A stretch of 64,000 nucleotides of DNA from Schistocephalus solidus (taxonomy: Eukaryota > Platyhelminthes > Cestoda > Diphyllobothriidea > Diphyllobothriidae), in assembly GCA_017591395.1 (NCBI GenBank), contig WEDG01001520.1, forward strand, positions 229,844 through 293,843, read 5' to 3'. The notes below the pieces were generated by a model. That model was not told the origin of the DNA. It worked only from the letters and a program-made list of their open reading frames with translations, and did no database searches. Within the stretch, counting starts at the first letter, position 1. Every line of letters begins with the position of its first letter. The position numbers were made by a program, and so were the translations under genes. Shown one piece after another: positions 12,331-25,200 of the stretch.

Positions 12331-12770
12331 ATAGGTGGTCTCGCCTGCTGTTGTTAGGTTTTGGGCTTAAATCAGTGAGCTGGGCACACAGGCCTTCGTA
12401 CTGAGGATCCAGATCGACATGGTGGTTGATGCTGCTCGTGCTAGAGTATCAGGCCTCGAGGAATTCACCCGCCTCTTTTGTGTTAGACATTGCAACCATT
12501 TCGATTCCTTCCCAATAGTAGCGATGGTCGAACTCAAGGGCGTGCGCAAACAAGATTGACAAAGGTTCACGGATGGGTAGTATAGGTATGTTAAAACTAG
12601 TCCCAAGTTGTCCGCTGGTATGATCAAGATAAGTGCAACAGCAGGTAGCACATGGAATGCAGTAGATGTTGTTAGTTTGCTGCTCTTTGGGTATGGAGTA
12701 TTTATTTTGGCCTAGTGTTGTGCACAAGGATAATGCCGGTTTATGCGAAACGGAGACACTGAACCGGGTA
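12330..12770 (-). pseudogene. Penelope-like element fragment a: GIY-YIG endonuclease, broken
   Basis: On the - strand, IYCIPCATCCCTYLDHTSG (about 12610-12667) resembles the Cys-containing GIY-YIG start of Penelope-like endonucleases. ALEFDHRYYWEG and AMSNTKEAGEFLEA follow in family order. A TGA replaces the expected Trp codon right after EFLEA (near 12446-12448). The same frame then continues with SINHHVDLDPQYEGL. The reverse transcriptase part is absent upstream. Fragment b continues this piece, so two different C-terminal ends sit head to tail. It is non-functional. Confidence 0.6.
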
Positions 12771-12774
12771 ACTT

Positions 12775-15700
12775 AGCGGGCGAGCTTATCGGAGATACCA
12801 TGCATGTTGGGTAGAGAATAGAATTACCACAGTCCTGGTTCTCCATTCGAAGCGAAGGTTTGTGAGCTTCTTTTCTTTTGAGTCAAAATAACCGATACAG
12901 GTACGTGAGTTCTTTTTTTACGCAGATCATCGCTAGTACATTAGCGAAGGGCGTGGTGAAAATGGGTTCGAACGCAACGTATGATGGTTTTTCACAGGGG
13001 TTTTTTATACTTACCTTTCGATAGCGTGTAAAAACTCTTGGAAATCAAAAAATGTCAGACTTGAATCAATGTGGGCCTGTTTTCATGCAATAAGCATATC
13101 GGAGTTAACATTCAAACCAAAAGGTGATAATCGACACATTGGATCTCAATTTATACCTTCCTTGGTTAAATTTACCACCAGAGATCGTTTTAAAAAAAAA
13201 TCTTTTCTCATTCAGTGATCCCGTTATGCAGATAATCGCTAAGGACAATCTTTCCCTGAGCCAACAAGAAAAGAATAATTGAAGTTATCATCAGACAATG
13301 GCACGTGGGTTGGCTTTGAAATTCTGATGATCTCAATGTCGAATTTTTAAAGTAATTTTCATATGAAATACGGTTAATCAGGTCTTTACTTTTAACTTAT
13401 ACACCTTATCTGAGATTCAACTAATTGTATGAACCAGTATCACTGTTCACCAGATGTGGATTGAATTCTTGCCACCAGGAACGTTCCTTTCGTTGTTCGG
13501 GCGTCGTGAAGAGCTACGAATCCCGATTCAGCAGGAAATATCAGGAACAGTAGAGGAATAAGTTCACCTTGAAAATAATTGGAGTGACAGGAAATAAGCC
13601 GGTGATAAATATACTTTTGGTTCTGAAATATTGTCAGAAATCAGAGTAAGGTCTTTGGAACGGGCATTTTTCGTTCAGCCCCATTGACTTAAGGAACATT
13701 ATTTTATGTTGGGTTTGGACACAAATCTTTACAATCAATCTTTGTAACGAAGGACATGGGACGAGGATTTGCCTTTACAACAAGTGATTGAGATAAATTC
13801 AGGAGAAATGAGAGTTACGGTTAAGGCTCTATTTATCCTTCCTGGAATTAAGCGCAAGACCACCTGTATTACGTACATAGAGTCTTCTATTGCCCTGTTC
13901 TGCCGAGGGCGTCACATCAGCGATTTCCACCGTAATCTTAGTTGGGTTTCCAACCGTTTATAAAACGAACTTAGTGTGTGCAGAAAAGCGATTTTTGAGA
14001 TGTTCCTGTATCTAAAGGATTTCTATTCTGTCGCATTTCAAACAACGATAGAAACATCCTTGCTCCTTTAGTCTGCTGGAAACAAACTATGTCTCCAAGA
14101 CATCGGATGCTCTGCGCTAAGTTATAGCTGGAGTAACTATTACCGTGTTCCAAACAAGACTAGCTGCAACCCAAAGCAAAATCCTTATAAATGGGAATTG
14201 AATGTGAAAGCAAACTTCGAACCCGACATCCATGCAGCAACTCAACGACACCAGACCTACCCTTTCTAAGCCAATATTGGCCATAGAAAGTGTCACGTGG
14301 CACTAGCCTTAAAAATTGTCCTGATTGTCGAAGATAGATAGCCATTTTGATTTTTTTCTTGGATTCACTGACCTTGAGCCAACCCGGGCTGGATGAAATG
14401 ATGGGCAATCAATTATCCGAAAATGATATCTCGACTAAATCATGATGTCAAACTGATGGCCAGTTGAGGTTCCTCCCACATTTCTGTTGTTCCCTGCAGG
14501 TTGGGCTTGTGGACACTTCCCCAAATCCTAACGTGTCCATCGTGGCCACTCTGGCCTCTAAACAAATGTTGACATTAACCGGGATTAGACGATTGCGGGA
14601 TTGGTTTGCGCCAATCCGGTCTTGTGTGTGCTCGTGCTGTTGCCTTGTCCTTTTCATTGGTTTAAGTTCGACTACAGCTCCCCCGTGAGCGCAAACCAAC
14701 CGTATAAGTGGACTTTCATTTTCCAGTCCCACTAGTTAAAGCAAATAAGCCCACCTTTACTCGGTGAACGAAGATAGTCTACAGTCAGGCATGAAGACTG
14801 GCAAGAGGAGGGAATACGACCGAGCACGAGATCTGAGCTGCCTTTGTTAGTGGCCGAAAGGCAGTAAATATCATTCTCATCATCCTTGTCATTAAAATCT
14901 TACCAGCTATCATCATATCATCCGGGTTATCCTCAGTACGTCCTTATTTCTATAGGTCTTCCTGACTTTCTGGCTTTTCGTTTAGCGTTGAAGTCCCATT
15001 TGAATTTTCCATGGTTTCAGTAATCTGCCTTAGGCAGCGCTTTCCGTCCCTGGGAAACTCTATTCCTCAGGTAATCTAATGAATGCCAATTGTGTGGAAA
15101 TGGACAAGTTATTCGGGCTCACAATCTCGCATAGATGACTTTTCTCAGTGAATAGAACATCGCTCGAAGGGGATGATTACCATAACGAAGGCAGATTCTG
15201 TTGTCTTTGTCCTGACGAATACAGTTTGTACCCTCAAAAATGGTTCTACCTCGGCTTCCCGTGACTTCTTAAAGAGTAAGTTAAGGGGTTTATTTAGTGA
15301 ATAGAGCGTCAGAATTCATCTGACGGGTCCGCAGTAACAGCATAAAGGAGAAAAACGTTAAAATTATTTGAGTAGAACAGGGAATTAATATTAGTTTTAG
15401 ATGGCTAAATTGTAACGTGAATGACGTCAAAATCGGGATTGGGAAGCATCAAATTAACGTGCGTGAGGGTCACTAGAAGGTCGCATGAAGCTGTGCCCAC
15501 AGCCGAGTCATTGATTCCATGTGGGATTTGCGGCCATTTCGCTTACCGACACCGGTACGAAGCGTAGTAAGCCCTCGTTTCTACCGCCATGCTTCCTTCT
15601 TTGCAATTGCTTCCTGGATCTCGTTTCTTCGCTTTTTTCTGGATATTATATTGCTACTATGAGTAGATTTACCATTGAGAAATATTGTATTGTACTACGG

Positions 15701-16150
15701 ACAAGCAGAGCAAAAGGATGGAGAACAGAACGGAGACCATTCAATTATATTATTGAAATGTGGAATTTTTCAAATAAAAGTGAGATTTTAAAGCAGTAAA
15801 AAAACAAGTAGCCTCCACGTCTGATAAATAGGTGTGTATGCCTGACATTTTAGAATTGTACTCTAGTAGACCTCATCTCACGTTCTGGCTAACCAGCTAC
15901 TCTGATTGCAGTATCTGGCGAATTTCAAGCAGGATTTATGGTTAGCTTTTTAAATTAACAAGCTTTAATGAATGCGTGACTGAGAAAATCTCAAACCTCT
16001 GCCCATTAAGCTGGCTGGAAGGATGAGAAATCTATTAAGTTTTTCAAATTGTTTTATGTTTGGGACTTTTGATCGCCTCTGCAGAAATGTCCAAACTTCT
16101 GGGCTAAATACCTGGCAGGAGGTCTGCAAGTACATTGTTTCCCTGAGGAG
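12775..16150. other. Intergenic sequence without recognised genes
   Basis: No domain, exon chain or RNA gene was recognised. The open frames of 60-94 codons (for example 14448-14732 on both strands) overlap one another and carry no known motif. Confidence 0.4.
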
Positions 16151-16159
16151 TACTGATTC

Positions 16160-16800
16160 TGGTCAAGGAAGTAAAGAGGCGAGTTCCAAGTAGTCGCGAA
16201 GTGGTGGACACGATCACTGGAGCAAGGGCTTTATTAGTCTGACGTTTTGGATCCTCTCTAGAACCCATCATCGGAGTCAGTTGCAAAAGAGTGTAATAAC
16301 GGGTGCAAGGTACGCAGCATTTATAAGAGGCAGTTGCCAGTCAACCGAAAGCCTACTATGTGTGGCAATCGTCTTTTTCATCCCCGGGTGGCGTAGGAGA
16401 TGCGATGATTTTTTTTCGGTCCGTACTCGTGGTCTTAATGGCCGTGATTTCATCACCGTTGTTAATACTTGGCTTGATGATTACTCGGCCACTTCGGTCG
16501 CTGTCATTGGAACTACTGGTTATCCGTATTCTTCCCGCCTGGCTATTAGCAACTCGGTTACGGACCGACAAGCAATCATCGTATTGACTACGAGGCCTAG
16601 TGATAACACGAGGACTGCCAAGCATTTTAAGCGTCTGGTTGCCTGGTAAATGCATCATATAAATACTGCTCACCTTGTGCCTCTATCACCCTTTTCTACA
16701 ACATTCTATGATGATGAGTTCGAGAGCGAATCCAAAACATGAGGCTCTTGTTCCAATGATTGCAGCTCCTTCTTCGCAAGTACTGGCACTCCATTTTTGC
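16160..16800. repeat. X-Y repeat copy bounded by inverted X modules
   Basis: Module X (about 16190-16280, with GTCTGACGTTTTGGATC and GAACCCATCATCGGAG) is followed by module Y (about 16430-16510, with TTAATGGCCGTGATTTCATC and GATGATTACTCGG). An inverted X follows at about 16705-16790 (GATGATGAGTTCGAG, GAATCCAAAAC, TTGTTCCAATGATTGC). The inverted ends make an element of about 600 bp. The 105-122 codon frames across it on both strands have no family motif and differ between copies, so I do not call them genes. Confidence 0.6.
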
Positions 16801-16804
16801 TTAT

Positions 16805-19200
16805 GAGATTGAAGATGATGACTAAATGTTCGAGGTCGTCTGATGCCTTCGACCTTTCCCCGGATGATTTTACACACGCAGGTTTGATTATGTTACATGG
16901 ACGCTCAAAAACCATGATTTGTAGATGATTATTACTGGCAGATATTCATCAGCGTATTCTACTGCTAGCTGCTGCGTGGCCCTTACCGGGGCTCGAGTGT
17001 GAGCTTCAAGGCAGAGCCGGATGAGTGAGTTCCGTTAGCGATCGGTGAGTGTTCATAAACGAATGCAAACCATGATTTATGGTGGTTAAGAAGATCCAAT
17101 TGCTAGAACAAGAGGTTGATTCGCCTGGCATTTTGGGTTCACATTCGACTTCATTGTTACAGATAGTCGCAGATATGGTGATGAACACAGAGGGGATGCA
17201 GCTATTATAATTAACAGTTTTTTGCATTCATCACAGGGGTGTCATGTGTGGTGCGATCCTCACTTGTCATTCGGCATCTCTGTTGAGAAGTTTTGCATTT
17301 TAGCCATGTTTTTCGTTTGACGTGATAATTTCTCTGAAATTTAGCTGCACGGCTGATTACTCTGCCCGGGCAGTCGCAGAACAGAATATGGAGGTGGGAA
17401 GTAATTGAGCTTCTTTATCGACGTTGGACCGAATAAACAGGATTCAAGTATCTCGAAGCTCATGTGGTTGTCAGCTCTCGTGGGAAATGTCGCTTCGAGA
17501 ACTTAAATTTGTGGCCAAAACCCATCAAATGAGGTCCGATGGCGTGGAATTTTAAAAATAATGCAAATTTAGGTCAGGTTCATATTTAGTCAGAAATTTA
17601 AAAAAGTTATAAAACTGTAAGTTGCTCTTTCATCAAGTAAAAATTTGAAGAAGAAATACTTTGCTGTCAATTGCGTTCAAATATAAAAAATATTTCAAGG
17701 TATAAGAAAATCAAAATTAATTAAAAATGCATGCTGGTTGTGCGATTTTTTACAGACTGAGGTTTTGCAGGCTGCCCGAAAGCAGTTCGTTAAAAGCCAG
17801 CATCCTGGCATGATCACATTATCTTGACAGTCCGCTGTGCGATAATCAATACTACAAGTGTACTTAAGTTTTTCATATCAAAAGCAAATTTCAGAATTTC
17901 CATAAACATTTCATGAGATAGTCCATCAACTCTATGCCTCAGAACTGAATATGGATGGATCAGCTCATTGGGTCCAGTGATTTGAAAAGCTTGCAACATT
18001 TGCGATCATTTCGATTCCAGCGCATGTGTATTCGGCTCCCGTCTACCCCAAATTTTTCCAGAGGCTGATGATAAGCGCGATTATGAATCCGATGGCGGAG
18101 GTTACCATAGCTTTTTTTTCCAGTGATCGTCTCTAAATATTCTCATCCACTTCCTTCGACGCGCATTTTCAATTTCATTGGTAAAAGAAGTGATCGTTAA
18201 TTCAAAGTGTTATTTTAATGTGCCGAAGTGTCCCAAGATTGCTTCTTGAACAACGAATTTTAAGCGAATTGTGTTGTATTCTACAGTTTAGCACCATAAC
18301 TGTGCAATAATTCTGTTGCTGCAGCCCCTAGCATGTTGAAATTTGGAAGCAACTGCGTGACCGCATAGAACGTCTCAATCCATGATTATATCTTGATGCA
18401 ATTTACTCATAAACCTTCCTTTATTTTTGATGATATTGTCAAAGCCATTAGAGACAATAAAGTTTGTTGCCGAATGGGAAAATTACAGATAAATTTGGCA
18501 TTTGCCACTTTGTCGTTCACGTAATCTACGTCCTAGACATAACCGGCAATTATCAGAATTAATGGTCGCCCTGACGATCCACGCCTTACTTCCACCACCT
18601 GTAATTTTTACACAGCAAAAAGGCACATTGACAAAGTATAATTACGCCCTTCATATTTAGCCACAGGCGCCACGTGAAACAGCCCCTCTTTGGCAAAACA
18701 TTTCTTCAATGAACCTCGGAGCACTCCAAAGTTCCCAGGCGTTTCAGTCGCTCAAAATCCTTAAGAAGCTCAGCCTTTTATTATGCAATGTGCATTTGGG
18801 CACTGACATCCTCTTAGTGAAGGAATTGTTAAAACAAATGAAAAACTATGAACTCAAGCCTTCCCGAAGGTGTTAACATTAAAGTTACAAGAATCCAAAC
18901 AACCTCCCCGATGTATGTGTACATATTTCCCCTTCCAATATTTCTTGCATCCCTGAGCATCCTATAAATCCAATCTCTCCTCCACCCCTCAGCGTTTCCT
19001 GTGAAAAAAGCGAAGGTAGATCATTCCATGACTGTTGTTTACTTAGGTTTTTTATGTCATTGATGTCATTTTTTATGTTTTTATGTCATTTGGATGCCAT
19101 CTCGAGCCCAAGTCGGTAATGACTCATATGGTCTCCTAAACAGGACACGGGAATATGAAAGCCACACCAAAGTAAGGAAGGTGACCCTACGCATAATTCC
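16805..19200. other. Intergenic sequence without recognised genes
   Basis: No exon, domain or RNA gene was recognised. A short cluster of TTTTTATGTCATT repeats lies near 19050-19095. Confidence 0.4.
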
Positions 19201-19209
19201 TGGAACTGA

Positions 19210-19380
19210 AAACATGTCTATGTCCTAACCCTAGCAATTACCCTACCGCAAACCTAACCCGCAGTTCTAATCTTAAGCATAACTCCAACCTAAAACCTAG
19301 CGCCACGATTATCATTAAAACTTATCTTAACCTTAACCTCAAATTTAACCATAAAAGCAAACCTTACCCTAATTTATTTG
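19210..19380 (+). repeat. Degenerate telomere-like AACCCTA-type tract
   Basis: Many imperfect CCTAACC, AACCTAA and CTTAACC units are spaced at about 6-12 bases, for example CCTAACCCTAGCAATTACCC and CTTAACCTTAACCTCAAATT. It is too diverged to be a recent telomere. An ancient interstitial tract or a degenerate simple repeat fits best. Confidence 0.55.
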
Positions 19381-19809
19381 GCGTTTGGCACAAAGACACT
19401 ATTATTGTGGGTGATTCTTGTGCCCATGTCCTATTAATCTGTTAATTCTGGCAACGTCAATGGTTTCCAGTGAACGTCTGATAGTCATTTCTTCAATAAA
19501 AATAATAGTGATTTTTTGCGGGGAATGGTATGGTTTAATGCAAAAATTAAAGCTATCCTTGGCTTCATCGGGTACTATACCGAGCTAAAGTGCTTTCATA
19601 TAATGCGCATAGTGTATTTGGTAAGAACGTAATATGCGACCAACACAAGAAACGAAGGATAGGACAGTGAGCTCTACGGGCCCGCTGGTAACGGCTTTAC
19701 GGGCGGGGCTTTAGGGAGAAAAGCAGACTGTCAACCCCTTTCCATTGTTTTGTTTTACGGTGCGCATTCATTAATACGATAGTAGGACGAGACAATTGAT
19801 TAGTTCCCC

Positions 19810-20210
19810 GAAAAGTGTGCAGGTTGCGAGATCCAGTGGGTGTATCTCACGCCGAGCATGATGCGCGATATGTATCCTGGCTGACCCAAACCAATTTTAT
19901 TCGAACCCATGACGGAAGAATGTGGCCCCTTAACTATCCAAGTATAACATGTGCGTTTTTAAAACTACCACAGCGCTTAGTATTCATTGCTTGCAAAACT
20001 GTAATTTGATCTCAGACTTCAGTCCTCCTATGGCCAAAGAAATATTGCGTGATCCTTCTTACACGGCAACGGATGATCATCCTAAGCAGCATAATGCATA
20101 GAGTTAGGGCTAAGTTGTCAGGCCGTACGGTTGCGTTCTACACGCTAAGCTATCCTTTATTTCCTGAGTTTGGTCACATATTATGTTCTTGCAGTTTATT
20201 TTAATACATT
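19810..20210 (+). repeat. Dispersed repeat family A, diverged copy
   Basis: This matches 37660-38080 in order: TTGCGAGATC, then a CTGACC block, then AAAGAAATATTG-GTGA, an AGAGTTAGGG block, TACGGTTGCGTTCTACACGC and a TTTGGTCACATATTA end. The 64-codon frame across it is incidental. Confidence 0.55.
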
Positions 20211-20214
20211 TGTC

Positions 20215-21390
20215 TACTTTCCACTGAGATACTATCTTCAATTAACTCTTCAGTGCGTTACCTTTTCAAGCAAGTTGCGTTGCTTTTTCATGACGTTTGC
20301 ACGTAATATTCTGCGAACCTCATTTTTACCCAATTCACGGTGATGAGAAGTATTAAATAATCGTGAAATAGGAAATATAAGCGGGTCCCTTGGATGGCAT
20401 CTGTCAATGAAAACAGTCAGACTGAGACCTCATCTCTTGCCATCGGGTCTTACGCTTGAAGTGGGCTTGATATAACTTTTACCTTTTTAAAACAAACACA
20501 ATCTTTGTCAGATAATTTCTCCCCCACTGCATTTAAATTTGGATCCCTTCGTCTTTTTCTGAAGATGCTATAAAGTCTCCTCTTAATTTCTGTCGGCTTC
20601 AATTAATTTATCTCTACTCTTTTCACGCGAGAGTACTTAGAGCTCAACGTCATCCAATAATCAAGAGGGATTAGCACTAACCTGCGTCAATCCGGCCTCG
20701 CAATTACCAGTGATCGTTTCTTGCGGAAACCTGAAAGGACAACCACAATGTAAGCGATTGTGAGAATATAACGCTTATTTGATCAAGCATCTGTGGTTTG
20801 ACAAGATTTTTTAATCCAAAGGTTTTTGACTCCTCTTTTGAGTTACAAAAGCCAGCTTATTTTAGGGTAATATTTCCGCACAAAACTGTCTAAAAATTGC
20901 ATAGTGAAGTGTGCAAAGATTTTACTTTTACCTTTGGAGCAAAGACCACGTCTAGTGGATAGTTGACCTCCTTCTGCATGTATAGGTTGCTGTCATCCTC
21001 TCGTTCTGAAGATAATACTGGGTCTTCTATTTACTCCTGCAGCTGGGTGGCTGCTGGCGGAGAACGAGAGTGAGCGTCAAGGCCCAAGCGGTTGAGAGCA
21101 ATCGGTTAGCGTCCATTACCACGGTTTAAAGTTTGTCAAACAAATTCAAATGCTCGCTGACATCGCAAGGTTGTGTCTGATTGCTATAAATTTCCGGCAT
21201 TCTACTCTGCCAGTTTGTGTTTTGAATGATTAAACACCGCCAAATAGTTTAAATTTCTGCTGAAGTCTATCGAAATTTAAGGTATGAGGCTCAAATCCCC
21301 CACATTGATGTCGGTTACCATGCGCGAAATGTCAGGAAGCGCGAATATTCCCATGTTCTAAGCAAAAACCTTTGCCTAATCGTTGGCCTC
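20215..21390. other. Intergenic sequence without recognised genes
   Basis: Nothing was recognised beyond short chance frames. Confidence 0.4.
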
Positions 21391-21394
21391 AATT

Positions 21395-21565
21395 TAACTG
21401 CAACCCTAAACTTAACCACAGCTGTAACCTTATTCCTACTCCAAAACCCAATCCTGATCTAAACCACAACCTTATTTTCACTCTTAACCTAACCATAGCC
21501 CTAACGCCAGCCTTTACGCCATCTTTAACAGTAACCCTAATTCTGACCTAACTACAAGCATTTCC
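21395..21565 (+). repeat. Second degenerate telomere-like tract
   Basis: A run of CTAAAC, TTAACC, CTAACC and CCTAAC motifs, such as CTCTTAACCTAACCATAGCC, resembles 19210-19380. Spacing is irregular and no perfect hexamer array exists. Confidence 0.55.
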
Positions 21566-22271
21566 TGAAATAGGGGGGTTTCGATTTAAATCCATGCCGT
21601 TGGTCATTTATGCACAAGTGACGTGTTTGGAATGCTTCTATCGTCATTAGGCTTTACGCTCAACTTTTACTTGATGCTGTGATTACCTTTGCAACGAGCA
21701 AAATTCTTGCCCGATAATTGCTCTTTCCTTGCAGGAATAATTGGCTTCCTTTCGCTAATTCTGAAGGGGTTACGGAGTTTCCTCCTCACTCCTGTCTGCG
21801 TTAAATAAATTAATTTTGCTCCAGTTAGACGACAATAAAGTGAGATTCAAGTCACTTGTAGTGTCTAGAGTGAGAAGGACACGTACGACAAGGTAGATTG
21901 GGTTAAAGATTAGGTTTATCTGCTCACATATATTTGAGTCGATAATATTTATGCACAACATATTTTCAATCCGTTTTTTATGTTAGCAAAACCTGCTCGA
22001 AAGATTGTATGCAGCAAATGGAAAAGAGTTCACTTTCGGATGTTTTGAACATACGTGCGTGTAGAACCACGGTTTCTGAGTTATCGAAATTATTAAAAGT
22101 TAGACGTTCAATTTGCAGAAAGTAATTACTGCTTTCTATATTTATACCATCTATATATGCTATTTTGTTTAAATAATTAAAAAAAGTAGAAAGAAGTCTT
22201 TGCGAAAGAGTTTGATACTTAACAGGCCATAAAGACGGCTAAAACACCTCATATTTTGATCTCGATATTTA

Positions 22272-22291
22272 ACGAGTTAGGCAACCTACTG
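22272..22291. mobile_element. Lone terminal repeat of the Tc1/mariner-type element
   Basis: ACGAGTTAGGCAACCTACTG is identical to the right end of the element at 26827-28602, and TATGTAC follows in both cases. No matching left end or transposase was seen nearby. It may be a solo end, or the end of a short internally deleted copy whose other end has decayed. Confidence 0.6.
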
Positions 22292-22294
22292 TAT

Positions 22295-25200
22295 GTACTG
22301 TTTTATTGGATACGATAACAAAACGACACGTTGCAACAGTCAAGCTACCTGTTGAGCAAATTCTTTATAATTTTACCCGTCCCCTTCACTCCGAGCTCAT
22401 TGCCATGACGTTTTCTGGTCCCATTCGCCGAGGCTTTCATGATATCGCTTGCCCCACATCGGCATATCAGCGCTCTGTTTTTGCCATTTTAGCACATTAC
22501 CTTACGTGTGAAGAGATTAAAATACAGAAGCTGAGAGAGGAACTGTCTCCCTCACTAGATGCCCGTTTTTAACGTTTTGATTCTTGCATAATCTGTTAAA
22601 TTATCCTATTCTCCCAGTAAATGTAGCCTTTTTTGCTAAAATGTTTAAAGAATACCTTCAAAATAAAGCGTTTTCCTCTCCAATTATCTCTCTAATTGAA
22701 ACTACAATTCGAAGATTCTCTTCTAAATTTTCCGCAGTGGAGATATTGCCATCCATTTCAAACAAACTAAATGTAACATTTTCACCTAAAATTGCATTGT
22801 GAAAATAAAAAATTAAATAAAAGGATGTCTGCGCCAACTCGTAAACTAGTTACATGAGAAAGATGATAAAATGCTTAACTCCGTCGTTCAATGACGAATT
22901 TTTTCCTGCCTGCTGGGTATATATTCACTAATGTTTTCAGAGAGCAAGGTATGCCCAGTCGTGTTTTCTCTGGGTTAAAGGACCATTTTCGGTGAGCCAC
23001 AACCTTCATCTTTAAAAACATTCTGCAAAATTTTCATGTTTTTTCCCTCTTTTGTCTGATTGTGGATTTTATGGTACTTTCATCTGCAAGATAAGCATCT
23101 TTTACATTGTATTTGCAAAAACAAACCCAAAAGGCCTCCTTAAATAATACTCTGTCCATAATCTCAAAGAAGATATTTATTTTTAGACAGTGCTTAAGCG
23201 AGTAGCAGAATGCTTTAAATGTTAGCATTTGAGGACACAAAATTGCGTAGTGGGTTAAATGTCACAAAAGTCAATGCATTTTCGGTCAAACTAAATTTTC
23301 ATATGTTGTTAAGTTTTACATTAATTGAAAATTTGAACCGCTTTTTTCACAAAAAAATACTCCAATTTATTCCCGAAGCATAAAGCTTAATGCTAGCATT
23401 TTCTTATCCACGTACGTATTTGTCAGCAGAAGTGGAACGGATACGAATTACGAAATAAAAATTGACTGGTTTTCTTGAAGGTGACGTTTTTAATGCTTAT
23501 GAAAACAAGCATGCACAAATAAATTGCGAGTCAACTGCCAAACACTCCGAAAAAGAATTAAGCTGGAATACTAAATGTGCCGTTTGACTTCAAGGAGAAC
23601 TTGCGGATTCTTCTACCAAGATACAGACCAAAAATATAAAAGAGGGCATATGATGGAAAGCCTAATGTGCCGTCTTTTATTAAAATAATGTTATTATTGG
23701 CCAATCTTTAAACTGCAGGGGTTACAGTGCACAAACATGGAATTTATTCTAAGCAGCCTGCCAAATTCCTTTAAAAATGTTATTATAGATTTGCCTTATG
23801 CCTACCTGCCTTATGCCTGTTAACTAAAACATGGTCTCATTGAGTTGGGGACAACAGCTCTTCCAGGATGTAAATGGTACCCGCAAAATCCCTACCAGAA
23901 CTGTTACCCTGTAATTTTTTCTCTGGAATGAAAACGACCAACTTATTTTCCCAAGCATTCTCATAACATACAACAGTTTTTATAAGTATCTAACGAAGTT
24001 CGGCAGTTTTAATCAAGGGGTTTGGCCCATAAACAAAGTTCACGCCATGAAAACCAAGTTTTAACCTAACCACTTTTCCGCAAAAGCATACTACAACAAC
24101 TAAATTAAACAAGCCTTCCCAAATATGTCCGTCTTGGATGTGGAGGCAAGTTAAATGGGTTCGCACATCAAATTTTCGATAACCAAATTATATTTAATAT
24201 AGTTAGTGTCATAATTATTACTTCGTTTGTTAGGAATATAATGCATAATTAATAACTAGATCCTGTTTTATTTGAATATGTAAAAATTAAATTTATTTAC
24301 AATGCATTTTAGTGTAATATTTTATATATTTAATCCAAAATATGTTTGCTTGTGGTCGGACAGAGTGCTCATGAAAATTTCCCATGTATTCTCAAGTCCT
24401 TTCTATTGAATCACTTGTCAGTAGTTGAACTCATTATTTGCCCTGGAAAGTCCTTAATTATTTCCCGTCATATCTCACTAAAATTCCAGCCTAGGCGTTA
24501 TTTTATCTTTTTTTCTATTTATTTAAGATATCATATTGAGATAGGTGAACAAATGGACATTTGATATCTCAGGATCTTAAATGTTTTCCAAATATATAAA
24601 CGTTTTACCCGTGGCTCGCTAATTGACTTTGAAAAACCTGAGAAATATTTGTGTCTGATAAGATGTTTGGAGAACACGGCTGCAGATCATCACGAGTTTG
24701 AAAAGTCTTTAAGCCATGACACTGCTCCAGCAAGAACATGATTTGTACCCCCCGTGGAACATTTCTGGAATAAGGAACCCTGCTCGAGAAAACAGCAGTC
24801 AAAGGCCTGCTACAGCCACCACTGATAAAAAAACATCGAAGCACTTGAGCGACAGTTTTATTAGAAGTCAACATCAGCAAAGTCTCGATTCATTGCATGG
24901 TTCGGAGATGGATTATGCTCCCTTTGTATCGACTTAAGGTTTCTCAAACGTCTTCAACGATAAAATGTGCCATTAGTGTGGATATGTGAAAAGCACTCCT
25001 CTAAAATTAGTATACAACCGTCAGTTCTTAATAAACTGAATGTTTCAGTGGTGAGCATATCTTTCAGGTTGATGGCCGGACGAACCGATTTGACCGTTGA
25101 ATATCGTAAAAATGAAAGCCAACCTTATATACTGGAGGTCGAGCGAAAATCACCGAATCTGACTGTTTGAGATTTCGGTTAATAACTCAATTTTTCATTT

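Noticed and set aside
16281..16673. 122-codon + strand and 105-codon - strand frames
   Set aside because: They lie inside the X-Y repeat, and the frames are not conserved between copies.
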